From positions 1 to 36,088 of the forward strand of contig DAIDJD010000144.1 of the NCBI GenBank assembly GCA_027451505.1: DNA of 36,088 bases. Direction: 5' to 3'. The notes below the pieces were generated by a model that made no database searches, was not told where the DNA came from, and saw nothing but the letters and a program-made list of their open reading frames with translations. Source of the DNA: a candidate division FCPU426 bacterium. GTDB taxonomy: Bacteria > Oederibacteriota > JAJYGY01 > DAIDJD01. Both the position numbers and the translations under genes were made by a program. Positions 27,959 through 35,821 of this stretch are shown in pieces. How positions within the stretch are numbered: position 1 is the stretch's first letter; each line of letters begins with the position of its first letter.

Positions 27959-30484
27959 CTATGAAAACAACGGGCCCCATCGGCCCCGCTCGTAGCGCAG
28001 CAATTCGTCCCCGTCGAAGCGCCAAAGGTGCAGCCATCCGTTGTCCAACAAGTTCCTGACGGTCGGATGCTTGGATATCACGGCCTCGATCGACGCGCCG
28101 GGCGCGTCGATCACCACGGTCAGGCGCAAAGGCTCATGCACCCATCGGTCCCCGTCGCAAAGGGACTGCCGGGACAGGCCGATGCGCAGGTCCCCGCCGT
28201 TGCCCTCGAACACGCCCAGGGTCCCCCCGACCACGTTGTGCAAAACCTTGTTGCCGCTGCCCAGCCGCGCGGGATCGCAGGTGGAGGCGTGGTACTGCCA
28301 GTTGATCCAGTGGGCGACCAGCATGGGCGCGGTCATCCCCTGCTCAAGAAGGCTTCCGTCGGCGTCCGCCTTGGCGTCGTAGTCCTGCAGGAAGCTGCGT
28401 CCCTCCAGCGCCACGCCCAGGCTCCTGCCCCGGGGAGCGATCACAAAAGAGGCGTTGCCGGCCAGGCCCCACTCCGGGCGGGTTTCCGCGCCGTCGTTGG
28501 CGCGCCGCCGAAACCGGTCCAGCAGGCGGTCCCGCGGCGCCAGCGGGTCCAGCCGCAGTCGGGGGGCCCGCTCCCTGCGGGCCCGGTCGCCGGCCCGATC
28601 CAGGACGGGCCGGAGGTCCTCCCAGCGCCGCCGCGCATCCGGTGGCAGCAGATCAAGGTCGAATCCCTCGATCTCGTCGGTGGCGGTGTTGTGCATGGCG
28701 GCGACGAACCAGGTCCCCACCGGGATGGAGACGCCAAGGTCCTTCAAGCCCTCCCGGACCTTGGGATCGTTCAAAAGTTGGGCCAGGCTGCGCGCGTTCA
28801 CCTCACCGGTTTGGCCGCAGCACGCGCCGCAGTCCAAGGCGGAGGCGTGGGCGTTGTTGGCCGACTGGCTGCCGTGCCCGACCAGCAGCACCAGGGGCGC
28901 CAGGTCCTCGGCGAGGCCCATGCTCCGAAGGACTTTGGCCGCCAAGGCCGCCCGGGCGCGGGGATCCAGCCCCACCACCCGGGGCCGGCAGAGGGCTCGG
29001 TAACGCGGCGCCAGCCCCGCCAGATCGTCCCGAATCCTGGCGTGCCGTCCCGGCCGCAACCATCCGCCCAGCTTGCCCACATACGCCAAGCCCGCGGCTT
29101 CGACGTACGAGAAGGCCGCCCCCGGCCAGCGGCCCGCCCCCTGCCACTGCTCCGCGAGCGCGAAACGCGTTCGGCGGGATTGTCCGGCCGCCACCTGGGC
29201 CGCGGCATCGCCGATGGCGGCCGTCATCCCCGCCGAGGTGATGGCGTCGGCCACCTCCACGGAGGGCGCAAGCAGGCCCGGCAACTGGGGCCGCCGGGCC
29301 CGGGTGGCGAGGGGGGTGTATGCCGCGGGAACGCCGAAGAATCCGGCGAATCCGAGGGTCCGGACGCCCGGCGAGGCGGCCTCCAACGCGCGCCGCAGGG
29401 GTTCACTCCGGACATCGATGCAAAAGGCGGCTTGCACATCGGGGGCGGGGGCCGCCGGATCGCCGCCGCCGGCCCGCAGGCGGCGGGCCAAGTCCCTTTG
29501 ATACCCGGCCTCCAGCGCCACCTGCCAAACTTCGTCGACCAGAAGCGACCTCTCGGCCAGCTTCAGCGAACCGGAAACGTCCCTCCAGGACCGCCTCAGC
29601 GCCAGGAAAGCCTGGCGTGCCCCGGCTTCGTCCTTGCTCTCAAGCAGGACGATATCCCAGGCGAGACGAATCGCCAGCAGCTCCCGCAAGTGCCCATCGG
29701 AGCGCCCCTCCAAGCCCGCCTGCCAACCCAAATAGGCGCACCAGGAGGCCCAGCCATGGACGGTCAAAAGCAGCGCCTCCAGGTAGTCCGCCCAAACCGG
29801 GGCCGGCAGTCCGAGGCGCTCCTGCACCAGGCGTTCGGCCCCCTGGGCCGTGGACGGCAGGGCCCGCACATGCCGATCGATTCCGTGCAGCTCCATGAGA
29901 AGGCCGATGCCGTGGTCGTGCTGAAGCGTTTCCCTCCAGAAGGCGTACAAACCGCCCACCCGCTCGGGCTGCCAGTCGGCCTGATGCTCGTCGAAATAGG
30001 CCGCGCAGGTCTGGCTCACCTGGTGGGTGATGGCCTGTTGCCAAGATAGGCGCGCATGCCGCTTGGGGTTGTTGTCCAAAAAGTCGATCAGCAACGGCAG
30101 GCGGGCCCCCGGCTCCGCGGCGTCGAGCGAGTCCAGGCACTGGCTCGGCGTCAGCCCAAGGGCCTGGGCTTCGGGCACCCTGCGCAACGCGTGCTCCAGG
30201 TCCTCGGGGACGATGCGGCCCTCGTTCCAAGCCCGCCGCTGCAGTTCCCGGGGGGGGAAAACCCGGATGTCGGCAAGCACCGCCATGCGGGCGGCCACTT
30301 CGCGCAAGGGCATGCCCACGCGCTTCCAATGCGGATTGACCGCGATCATCCGGTCGAGCGGCCAGGCCGGCGCGATCGCCGCGCAGGCCCGGTCGCAGGC
30401 GGCTTCCATGGACGGCCCGCTTCCGGGGGCCGCGCCTTCAAGGATCCGGGATCCGGCGTTTTCTTGCATCGGCTCCTCGTTCAT
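27959..30484 (-). CDS. dabA: DabA, carbonic-anhydrase-like subunit of an inorganic carbon pump (UPF0753/DUF2309)
   Basis: Cytoplasmic, membrane-associated subunit that is thought to hydrate CO2 to bicarbonate in one direction, driven by DabB. 841 residues. The zinc ligands known from Halothiobacillus DabA (C351, D353, H524, C539) are all found with the same spacing: C355 and D357 in AAFCIDVRSEPLRR, H537 in LLVGHGSQSANN and C552 in LDCGACCGQTGEVN. Other family blocks are AVNPHWKR near residue 50 and NWQYHASTCDPARLGSGNKVLHNVVG near the end. The ATG at 30484 overlaps dabB by four bases; the ATG at 30469, three bases after GAGGAG, is an alternative. It points to bicarbonate supply for carboxylating enzymes. 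Confidence 0.95.
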   Translation of the reverse strand: MNEEPMQENAGSRILEGAAPGSGPSMEAACDRACAAIAPAWPLDRMIAVNPHWKRVGMPLREVAARMAVLADIRVFPPRELQRRAWNEGRIVPEDLEHALRRVPEAQALGLTPSQCLDSLDAAEPGARLPLLIDFLDNNPKRHARLSWQQAITHQVSQTCAAYFDEHQADWQPERVGGLYAFWRETLQHDHGIGLLMELHGIDRHVRALPSTAQGAERLVQERLGLPAPVWADYLEALLLTVHGWASWCAYLGWQAGLEGRSDGHLRELLAIRLAWDIVLLESKDEAGARQAFLALRRSWRDVSGSLKLAERSLLVDEVWQVALEAGYQRDLARRLRAGGGDPAAPAPDVQAAFCIDVRSEPLRRALEAASPGVRTLGFAGFFGVPAAYTPLATRARRPQLPGLLAPSVEVADAITSAGMTAAIGDAAAQVAAGQSRRTRFALAEQWQGAGRWPGAAFSYVEAAGLAYVGKLGGWLRPGRHARIRDDLAGLAPRYRALCRPRVVGLDPRARAALAAKVLRSMGLAEDLAPLVLLVGHGSQSANNAHASALDCGACCGQTGEVNARSLAQLLNDPKVREGLKDLGVSIPVGTWFVAAMHNTATDEIEGFDLDLLPPDARRRWEDLRPVLDRAGDRARRERAPRLRLDPLAPRDRLLDRFRRRANDGAETRPEWGLAGNASFVIAPRGRSLGVALEGRSFLQDYDAKADADGSLLEQGMTAPMLVAHWINWQYHASTCDPARLGSGNKVLHNVVGGTLGVFEGNGGDLRIGLSRQSLCDGDRWVHEPLRLTVVIDAPGASIEAVISKHPTVRNLLDNGWLHLWRFDGDELLRYERGRWGPLFS

Positions 30485-32037
30485 CGCGGGTCGTCGGACA
30501 GGATGGGGCGTTCCGGGCCGGACCGAAGCGCCTCGGATGCCCAGCGTGCGGGCCAAAGCTGGAGGGCGATGCGCGTATAAGCCTCGTCCAGATAGAAGCC
30601 CGCGTAGCACCAGCGGCGCCAAGCCGTCAGCGCCTGCGGATGCCGCTGCAAAAGGGCCACGAAAACGTAAAGGCCCACCAGGACCAAAAGGGCCGCCAAG
30701 CCCAACTCCGGATGGGGCGTATCCGAAACGCCCAGGGGCAATCCGTGGGCCCACAGGGCCGCGCACGTCAGCAAGCCCACCATGAAAAGGCCGCCCAACA
30801 CCTGGAGGCCCCGTGAACGAAGCTCGGCGCGTCCGGCGCGGATCCACAGAAGGGGCGCCCAGGCAAGACCCAAAACGGCGCTCCACCACCACGGCCACGC
30901 CGCCAGGCCCGATTCGGACTTCAACAGCAGCACCAGCGCGAGGCTCACCGCCGGGGCGAGCACCAGGCTGCCCGTCGGCACCGCCTCCGCCGGGTGCATG
31001 GCCTGAAGCCGCGCCCCTCGGACCACCTGCGCCGCCGACAGGAAGCTGTGCGCCTTGTAGAGCGAATGTCCGATCAGATGCAGGGCCGCGAGCGTATAAA
31101 GGCCCAGCCCGCACTCGAGAACCATATAGCCCATCTGGGCCGCCGTGGACCACGCCAGCCGGACCTTGATGCTCACGCGGGTCAGCATGACCATCCCCGC
31201 CAAAACCGCGGTCCCCAAGCCGAAGCCGACAAGCAGAACACGCGCCGGCATCGCCCGATCCAACAGCGGTGAAAAGCGTATCAGCATGAAGCCGCCGAGG
31301 TTCACGACACCGGCGTGCAGCAAAGCGGAAACAGGGGTGGGAGCTTCCATCACTTGGATCAGCCAGCCATGCACGGGGAGCAGGGCCGTCCGCAGGATGA
31401 CCGCGGAGACGAACGCCAGGGCGCTCAACTGCAGGAGGATCGGCAGCCCTCCGCCCCCAAGGCGGCTCCAAAGGCACGACAACGAGCCGCTTCCGACCGT
31501 CCTCCAAGCCAACGCCGCCGCTGCCACCAGCAGGACGTCGGCCGCGCGGTCGGCCATGCGCTTCTTGTGGGCCGCCAGCCGGGCGAAGGGCCGTTCCGGA
31601 TAGAAGCACAAAAGGCGCTCCAGCTCCCATCCCACCCAGGCCCACGCCAGGATCAGGACCACCCAGTGGTCGGCCACCAACAGCAGCTGCACCGCCGCGA
31701 GCACGCCCGCCAGCGCCGCCACATAGCGCGGTTGCCCCGCCTCCCCGTCCAGATAACGCTTGGAAAAGGCTCCGATGACGGTTCCCAGCAGTTGGACCAG
31801 CAGGGCCATCACCAAACCCAGCGGAGTGACACGTAGGACGCCCGCGATCGCCGGATCCCGGTGGGGCGCGCAGGCCGAGGCCAGGAGCGCCAAAAACGAG
31901 AGGATGGAGAGCCGGCGGAAGGCCCGCCAACAGCCCGGCGCGGGAAGGCCGGAAAGGCGGGGCAGGACAGCCGCCACCATCATCAACGCGACCGGCGCGA
32001 CGGCGCCGAGGATCGAAAGGACCCGCACCCAATCCAT
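30481..32037 (-). CDS. dabB: DabB, NuoL/Mrp-like membrane subunit of an inorganic carbon pump
   Basis: 518 residues, around 13 hydrophobic segments, belonging to the proton-conducting antiporter family of NuoL, MrpA and DabB. Typical motifs: VVLILAWAWVGWELERLL, ALLPVHGWLIQVMEAPTPVSALLHAGVVNLGG (the conserved antiporter helix region with lysine/histidine) and LHLIGHSLYKAHSFLSAA. DabB is thought to energise DabA with the cation gradient. The ATG at 32037 has GGGGG seven to eight bases upstream. It overlaps dabA and starts only 60 bases after purE, with a terminator-like hairpin between. No carboxysome or Rubisco genes are in the window. Confidence 0.95.
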   Translation of the reverse strand: MDWVRVLSILGAVAPVALMMVAAVLPRLSGLPAPGCWRAFRRLSILSFLALLASACAPHRDPAIAGVLRVTPLGLVMALLVQLLGTVIGAFSKRYLDGEAGQPRYVAALAGVLAAVQLLLVADHWVVLILAWAWVGWELERLLCFYPERPFARLAAHKKRMADRAADVLLVAAAALAWRTVGSGSLSCLWSRLGGGGLPILLQLSALAFVSAVILRTALLPVHGWLIQVMEAPTPVSALLHAGVVNLGGFMLIRFSPLLDRAMPARVLLVGFGLGTAVLAGMVMLTRVSIKVRLAWSTAAQMGYMVLECGLGLYTLAALHLIGHSLYKAHSFLSAAQVVRGARLQAMHPAEAVPTGSLVLAPAVSLALVLLLKSESGLAAWPWWWSAVLGLAWAPLLWIRAGRAELRSRGLQVLGGLFMVGLLTCAALWAHGLPLGVSDTPHPELGLAALLVLVGLYVFVALLQRHPQALTAWRRWCYAGFYLDEAYTRIALQLWPARWASEALRSGPERPILSDDPR

Positions 32038-32051
32038 CAATAAATCCCCCG

Positions 32052-32079
32052 AAAAAAGGCCGCGGCCTTCAGGGCCGCC
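32052..32079 (-). terminator. Hairpin plus T6 between purE and dabB
   Basis: Minus strand GCGGCC/GGCCGC with a 5-base loop, then GGCC and six T (32,057-32,052). The sequence AAGGCCGCGGCCTT can form an alternative hairpin. It ends 14 bases before the dabB ATG, so it may limit read-through from purK-purE into dabB-dabA. Confidence 0.65.
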
Positions 32080-32097
32080 CCGGGGCGCTCGGCGCCG

Positions 32098-32619
32098 TCA
32101 ACTTTCGACCCGGCGCCATCCCTCGGGACCGGCCGCGTCCCAGGCGTCGTTCTTGGACAGCACCTGTCCTTCCTGCGCCCGCATCAGATCGGCCAGACGC
32201 CGTTCCAGGTCCCCGTCACCGGAAGCCAGCAGCCGGGCCGCGAACAATCCGGCGTTGCGGGCTCCGTCGATGGCCATGGTCGCCACCGGAACGCCGGAGG
32301 GCATCTGGGCTATGGACAGCAACGAATCCAGGCCCTGCAGCTTGGCGCTTTTGACCGGGACCCCGATGACCGGCAGGACGGTCAAGCTGGCGGTCATGCC
32401 CGGCAAATGGGCGGCCCCCCCGGCGCCCGCGATGATCGCCCGAAGCCCCCGTGAGCGCGCGCTCCGGGCGTAGTCGTAAAGCCTCATGGGGCTGCGATGG
32501 GCGGAGACGATGGCGGTTTCATAGGGGATGAGCAGTTCGTCCAAGGCGTCGGCGGCGCCCTTCATGACGGGCCAATCGCTGTCGGATCCCATGATGATCC
32601 CGATCAACGCGTGCTTCAC
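32098..32619 (-). CDS. purE: N5-carboxyaminoimidazole ribonucleotide mutase
   Basis: Class I PurE: moves the carboxylate of N5-CAIR to C4 to give CAIR. 173 residues. Active-site blocks: IIMGSDSDWPVMK, the catalytic histidine in VSAHRSPMRLYDYA, AGAGGAAHLPGM, and the late segment SGVPVATMAIDGARNAGL. These are the class I motifs, consistent with the partner PurK. The ATG at 32619 overlaps the purK stop by four bases (ATGA). Confidence 0.97.
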   Translation of the reverse strand: MKHALIGIIMGSDSDWPVMKGAADALDELLIPYETAIVSAHRSPMRLYDYARSARSRGLRAIIAGAGGAAHLPGMTASLTVLPVIGVPVKSAKLQGLDSLLSIAQMPSGVPVATMAIDGARNAGLFAARLLASGDGDLERRLADLMRAQEGQVLSKNDAWDAAGPEGWRRVES

Positions 32620-33827
32620 TTCGCCTCCACAAAGCGGATGAGGCGCCGGGCCCTTCGGACGAGGCCCAACGCGGCGGGTACGCTGCCGGCCAAGGCCGTC
32701 ACGTGCCCGAGTTTTCGCCCCGGGGTCGTGACCGCTTTCCCGTACAGGTGCACGTGCAGCCCCGGCAGCGCCAGGGCGGCCTTCAGGCCATCCACCTTGT
32801 ACGGGCCCGTGACGCCCTCGGGGCCCAGCAGATTGGCCGTGGCCGCCGGGCTCAGGGTGCCGGTCCCTCCCAAGGGCCAGCCCAGCACGGCCCGCAGGTG
32901 GTTCTCGAACTGGCTGGTGGCGCAGGCCTCCAGGCTGTGGTGGCCGCTGTTGTGGACCCTTGGGGAAACCTCGTTGAGGCTCAACCGGCCGCGCCGATCC
33001 ATGAAGAGCTCGACGCCCACGGCGCCGACGACCCCCAGCGCGGCCGCCGCGGACCTCGCCAGCGTTCGGGCCCGTCTGGCCAGCCCCGGGGCGATGCGGG
33101 CGGGGGCGGCGAGGCTTTCCATGACATGGCGCTTCGGGTCCATGTTCAGTTCCACGGGGGCGTAGTCGACCATTTCCCCCCGCCGGCCGCGCACGACCAC
33201 CACCGCAAGCTCCAACGCCAGGTCGACCCTGGTTTCAAGCATGCAGGGGGCCCGGAATCCGTCCAGACGCGGGTCGGACGGGCCGGCGGGGATGAGCACG
33301 CCTTTGCCGTCGTACCCGGCGCGCCGGGCCTTGACCACGCACGGTCCGCCGAAGGCGGCCACGGCCTCGGTCAAGGGGCCCCGCACCTCCTCAAATTCGG
33401 GCTGGGGCAGGCCGGCCCGGGCCAGGGCCCGCCGTTGCAGCAGCTTGTCCTGGATGCGGGCGAGGGTCCGGGAACCGGGCAGCACTTTCAGCCCCGATTT
33501 TTCCAGCGTCGCCAGGGCCGACGCGGGCGGGGCCTCGATCTCCAGGCTCAAGGCTTCGCAGCCCCGCGCCAGGTCGGCCATGGCGTCCACGTCATCCCAA
33601 CCCGCCCGGATGAACCGGGCCGCCCAAGGGGCGGCCGGGCAAAGGGGATCGGGATCCAGGACGTGAAGCCCGACGCCCAGGCCCATTCCGGCCTGGGCCA
33701 GCAGGAGCCCCAACTGGCCCCCGCCCAGCAGGGCCAGGTTGGCGGTGGCGGGCCGGGTCCGCCCGCGGCCGCCCGGGGCGCTCGGGTGCCGGTCCGGAAG
33801 CGCGGGAGGCATGGGTCGGTCGGCCAC
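32616..33827 (-). CDS. purK: N5-carboxyaminoimidazole ribonucleotide synthetase
   Basis: ATP-grasp enzyme that joins AIR, ATP and bicarbonate into N5-CAIR. 403 residues. Signatures: LALLGGGQLGLLLAQAG near residue 33, VKARRAGYDGKGVLI (ATP-binding lysines and glycine loop), EVSPRVHNSGHHSLEAC near the end, and HLYGKAVTTPGRKLGHVTALA. The GTG at 33827 has GGAG ten bases upstream, adding an unusual basic proline-rich N-terminal tail of about 28 residues; the ATG at 33812 is possible. It is followed by purE and dabBA, and preceded by a divergent LysR gene. Confidence 0.95.
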   Translation of the reverse strand: MADRPMPPALPDRHPSAPGGRGRTRPATANLALLGGGQLGLLLAQAGMGLGVGLHVLDPDPLCPAAPWAARFIRAGWDDVDAMADLARGCEALSLEIEAPPASALATLEKSGLKVLPGSRTLARIQDKLLQRRALARAGLPQPEFEEVRGPLTEAVAAFGGPCVVKARRAGYDGKGVLIPAGPSDPRLDGFRAPCMLETRVDLALELAVVVVRGRRGEMVDYAPVELNMDPKRHVMESLAAPARIAPGLARRARTLARSAAAALGVVGAVGVELFMDRRGRLSLNEVSPRVHNSGHHSLEACATSQFENHLRAVLGWPLGGTGTLSPAATANLLGPEGVTGPYKVDGLKAALALPGLHVHLYGKAVTTPGRKLGHVTALAGSVPAALGLVRRARRLIRFVEAK

Positions 33828-34013
33828 GGTGGATGGTCTCCTTTTTTCCCGGCGTCGAAGCCGATGAGGGTCCCCTGGGGATGGGCATGGGCGGCGCGGC
33901 TCCCCAACGCCGCCCCCAGGGCGGGGACGAGGTGACTATTTACACCGAAAGGATGGCTTTTTAAAAATAGATAATTAGAATGATATTCATCGCTTTTTAC
34001 GAAGGAACCAAAC
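33828..34013. promoter_or_regulatory. Divergent promoter region between purK and the LysR gene
   Basis: The half next to the LysR gene is AT-rich. For the plus strand the best promoter is TTTACA (33,939-33,944), 17 bases, TAAAAA (33,962-33,967). A dyad GAAT-GAT-ATTC (33,978-33,988) close to the LysR start resembles a short T-N-A LysR box. A clear purK promoter was not resolved. Confidence 0.5.
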
Positions 34014-34907
34014 GTGCAAAGACTGAACTACAACCAGCTCCACTATTTCTGGACCATCGCCAAGGCCGGGGGGATCAGCGAAGCGGCGCGCCAAATGGGG
34101 AGCTCGCAGTCCAATTTGAGCGCCCAGCTCAAGGAACTGGAAGGGGCCCTCGGCCAGCGCCTCTTCGACCGCGAACGGCGGCGGCTGCGCCTCAGCGAGG
34201 CCGGCCGGGTGGCGCTGGATTACGCCGAGACCATTTTCGGCCAGGGCCAGGAAATGCTGGAGGTGCTCAAGGGAAGGCCGGGGTCGCGGCGCCGCGCGCT
34301 CCTGCGCGTGGGGGCCCTGAGCTCCCTGTCCAAGAACCTGCAGTTGGAGTTCTGCCGGCCCGCGCTCAAGGACCCGGGCGTCCAGGTGCTGGCTTTGGAG
34401 GGCAGCTTCAACAGCCTGCTGCGCCGGCTCCAGGAGCACAAATTGGACGTCGTGCTGAGCACCATGCCGGTGCGCACGGACGAGGCCCCCGGGCTCTACA
34501 ACCACGAGTTGGCCAGCATGCCGGTGCTTCTGGTGGGCAAGCCGCCTTTGCGCCTACCCCGCGGGCCGTTCCCGAAGATCTTGGCGGAGGTCCCCTTGAT
34601 CCTGCCGAGCCGTCAAAGCCGGGTGCGCGCGGGCTTCGACGCCTGGCTGGAGGCCGCCCGGGTGCGGCCCATGATCAAGGCCGAAGCCGACGACATGGCC
34701 TTGCTGCGGCTTTTCGCCCTGAGCGGTCAGGGCCTGGCGTTGGTGCCCCGGATCGTGGTGGCGCCCGAGCTCAAAGAGCGCCGCCTGGTGCGCGCCGGGG
34801 GGGTGCCCGGCCTGAAGGAGGTCTTCTACGCCATCACCGCCACGCGGCGCTTCCCCGACGCGCTGGTGGAAAGGCTGGTCCGGCGACTTCGCCGCGACGC
34901 CGCCTGA
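34014..34907 (+). CDS. LysR-family regulator, NhaR-like
   Basis: 297 residues. The N-terminal winged helix-turn-helix is very like NhaR of E. coli: LNYNQLHYFWTIAKAGGISEAARQ, QSNLSAQLKELEGALGQRLFDR, LRLSEAGRVALDYAETIF. A C-terminal effector domain follows (for example LSTMPVRTDEAPGLYN, LLVGKPPLRLPRG, DDMALLRLFALSGQGLALVPRIVV). The GTG at 34014 has AAGGA eight bases upstream. NhaR answers to sodium or pH and activates ion transport genes. This protein is divergent from purK-purE-dabB-dabA, so control of that group is plausible. The inducer is unknown. Confidence 0.9.
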   Translation: MQRLNYNQLHYFWTIAKAGGISEAARQMGSSQSNLSAQLKELEGALGQRLFDRERRRLRLSEAGRVALDYAETIFGQGQEMLEVLKGRPGSRRRALLRVGALSSLSKNLQLEFCRPALKDPGVQVLALEGSFNSLLRRLQEHKLDVVLSTMPVRTDEAPGLYNHELASMPVLLVGKPPLRLPRGPFPKILAEVPLILPSRQSRVRAGFDAWLEAARVRPMIKAEADDMALLRLFALSGQGLALVPRIVVAPELKERRLVRAGGVPGLKEVFYAITATRRFPDALVERLVRRLRRDAA

Positions 34908-34934
34908 ACCCGCGAATCCAGGCGCGCGGTGGAC

Positions 34935-34970
34935 CCGGTGTTGGACGCCCCGGGCCCCCGGCCACACCGG
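34935..34970. terminator. Inverted repeat after the LysR gene
   Basis: CCGGTGT (34,935-34,941) and ACACCGG (34,964-34,970) are perfect arms around a 22-base GC-rich loop, 28 bases after the LysR stop. A further small hairpin, GTGGA/TCCAC, lies at 35,060-35,073. Possibly bidirectional transcription end for two converging genes. The 178-base gap shows no gene. Confidence 0.35.
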
Positions 34971-35085
34971 CATGCGGTGCCTTTGGGGTGAACCCGCAGG
35001 CGGCCGAAGGGCCGGCCGGGCGGACTCCCGCTTCCCCAGGGCGGCGCCACCGCGCCGACGTGGATCCGTCCACGGCGCTGGCCGC

Positions 35086-35709
35086 TCATCGGCACCAGCC
35101 GCCCCAACCCAAGCCAAACCCGAACCCCCCCACGCCGATGCCGATGCCCCACCACCAGGGACGGGGCGCGACATAGATGATGTAGGGCCCCCAGGGCTCG
35201 GGCACGACCCGGATGCGCCGGCGGTCCACGCCGTAGTGGGCCTCCAGGCGCGCCCAGGACCAGCCCCTCAGCCTCAGCCGGACCACGGCCCTAGGCGTGA
35301 CCCGGGCCCGGGCCGCGATCAGGAAGAGCAGGGGCAGGTCCCCGTCCGCCACGCCCTCCGAGCGGACCCACAGCACGTCCGCCACGGGAACGCGGTAGCG
35401 CTGGGCGATGCCGCGGATGTACCCGGCGTCGGAGGCGGGGGGCGGGCCGGCGGCGGGGCCGACTGCGGCCGCCCCGATGGCGGGGGGCCCCCCGCGCTCC
35501 ACCGCGACCACCAGGGACCGGTCGAAGGTGCGCCGCACCCCACCCACCACCATGGTCAAATGGGTCCGGTCCTCCTGGACCAGCTCGCCGACGATCACGC
35601 GACCGTCCGTGAGCGTCACCTCGGCCGGGACCGGCGCGGGGCCGGCCTGGGCCACCGCCGCGCACAGGCCCCAGGCCAGGGCCGCCGCCGCCATCCTACG
35701 CATGTCCAT
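35086..35709 (-). CDS. Secreted protein with Sm-like segment and aromatic-rich C-terminus, function unknown
   Basis: 207 residues from the ATG at 35709, which has GGAGG six bases upstream. The N-terminus MDMRRMAAAALAWGLCAAVAQA is a signal peptide with cleavage likely after AQA. Residues about 28-70 have the pattern AEVTLTDGRVIVGELVQED then LTMVVGGVRRTFDRS, a small beta-barrel-like stretch similar in pattern to that of the protein at 2449-3114. The middle segment (DAGYIRGIAQRYRVPVADVL) repeats the logic 'helix, VP, DVLWVR', and the C-terminal third is rich in tryptophan and glycine (APRPWWWGIGIGVGG). It may be a periplasmic or surface protein. Confidence 0.7.
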   Translation of the reverse strand: MDMRRMAAAALAWGLCAAVAQAGPAPVPAEVTLTDGRVIVGELVQEDRTHLTMVVGGVRRTFDRSLVVAVERGGPPAIGAAAVGPAAGPPPASDAGYIRGIAQRYRVPVADVLWVRSEGVADGDLPLLFLIAARARVTPRAVVRLRLRGWSWARLEAHYGVDRRRIRVVPEPWGPYIIYVAPRPWWWGIGIGVGGFGFGLGWGGWCR

Positions 35710-35800
35710 ACCGCCCTCCAAGCCGCCGGCGCCGCCGAAGGACGGGCGCCGCGGGGTCCCTCCGGTCCCAAGGCCGGATCCCGGTTCCCCGCCGCCTCGA

Positions 35801-35821
35801 CGCGCGTTATTTCAACGCGCG
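35801..35821. repeat. Inverted repeat over the ABC-F stop codon
   Basis: CGCGCGTT and AACGCGCG pair perfectly around the loop ATTTC, covering the stop codon and last four codons of the ABC-F gene. No T-tract follows, so it may be a weak terminator. Confidence 0.4.

Noticed and set aside
30485-32032. Upstream in-frame extension of dabA overlapping dabB
   Set aside because: The extension is frame-shifted relative to dabB and has no conserved sequence; dabB has a clear membrane-protein reading in another frame and dabA a conserved start at 30,484.
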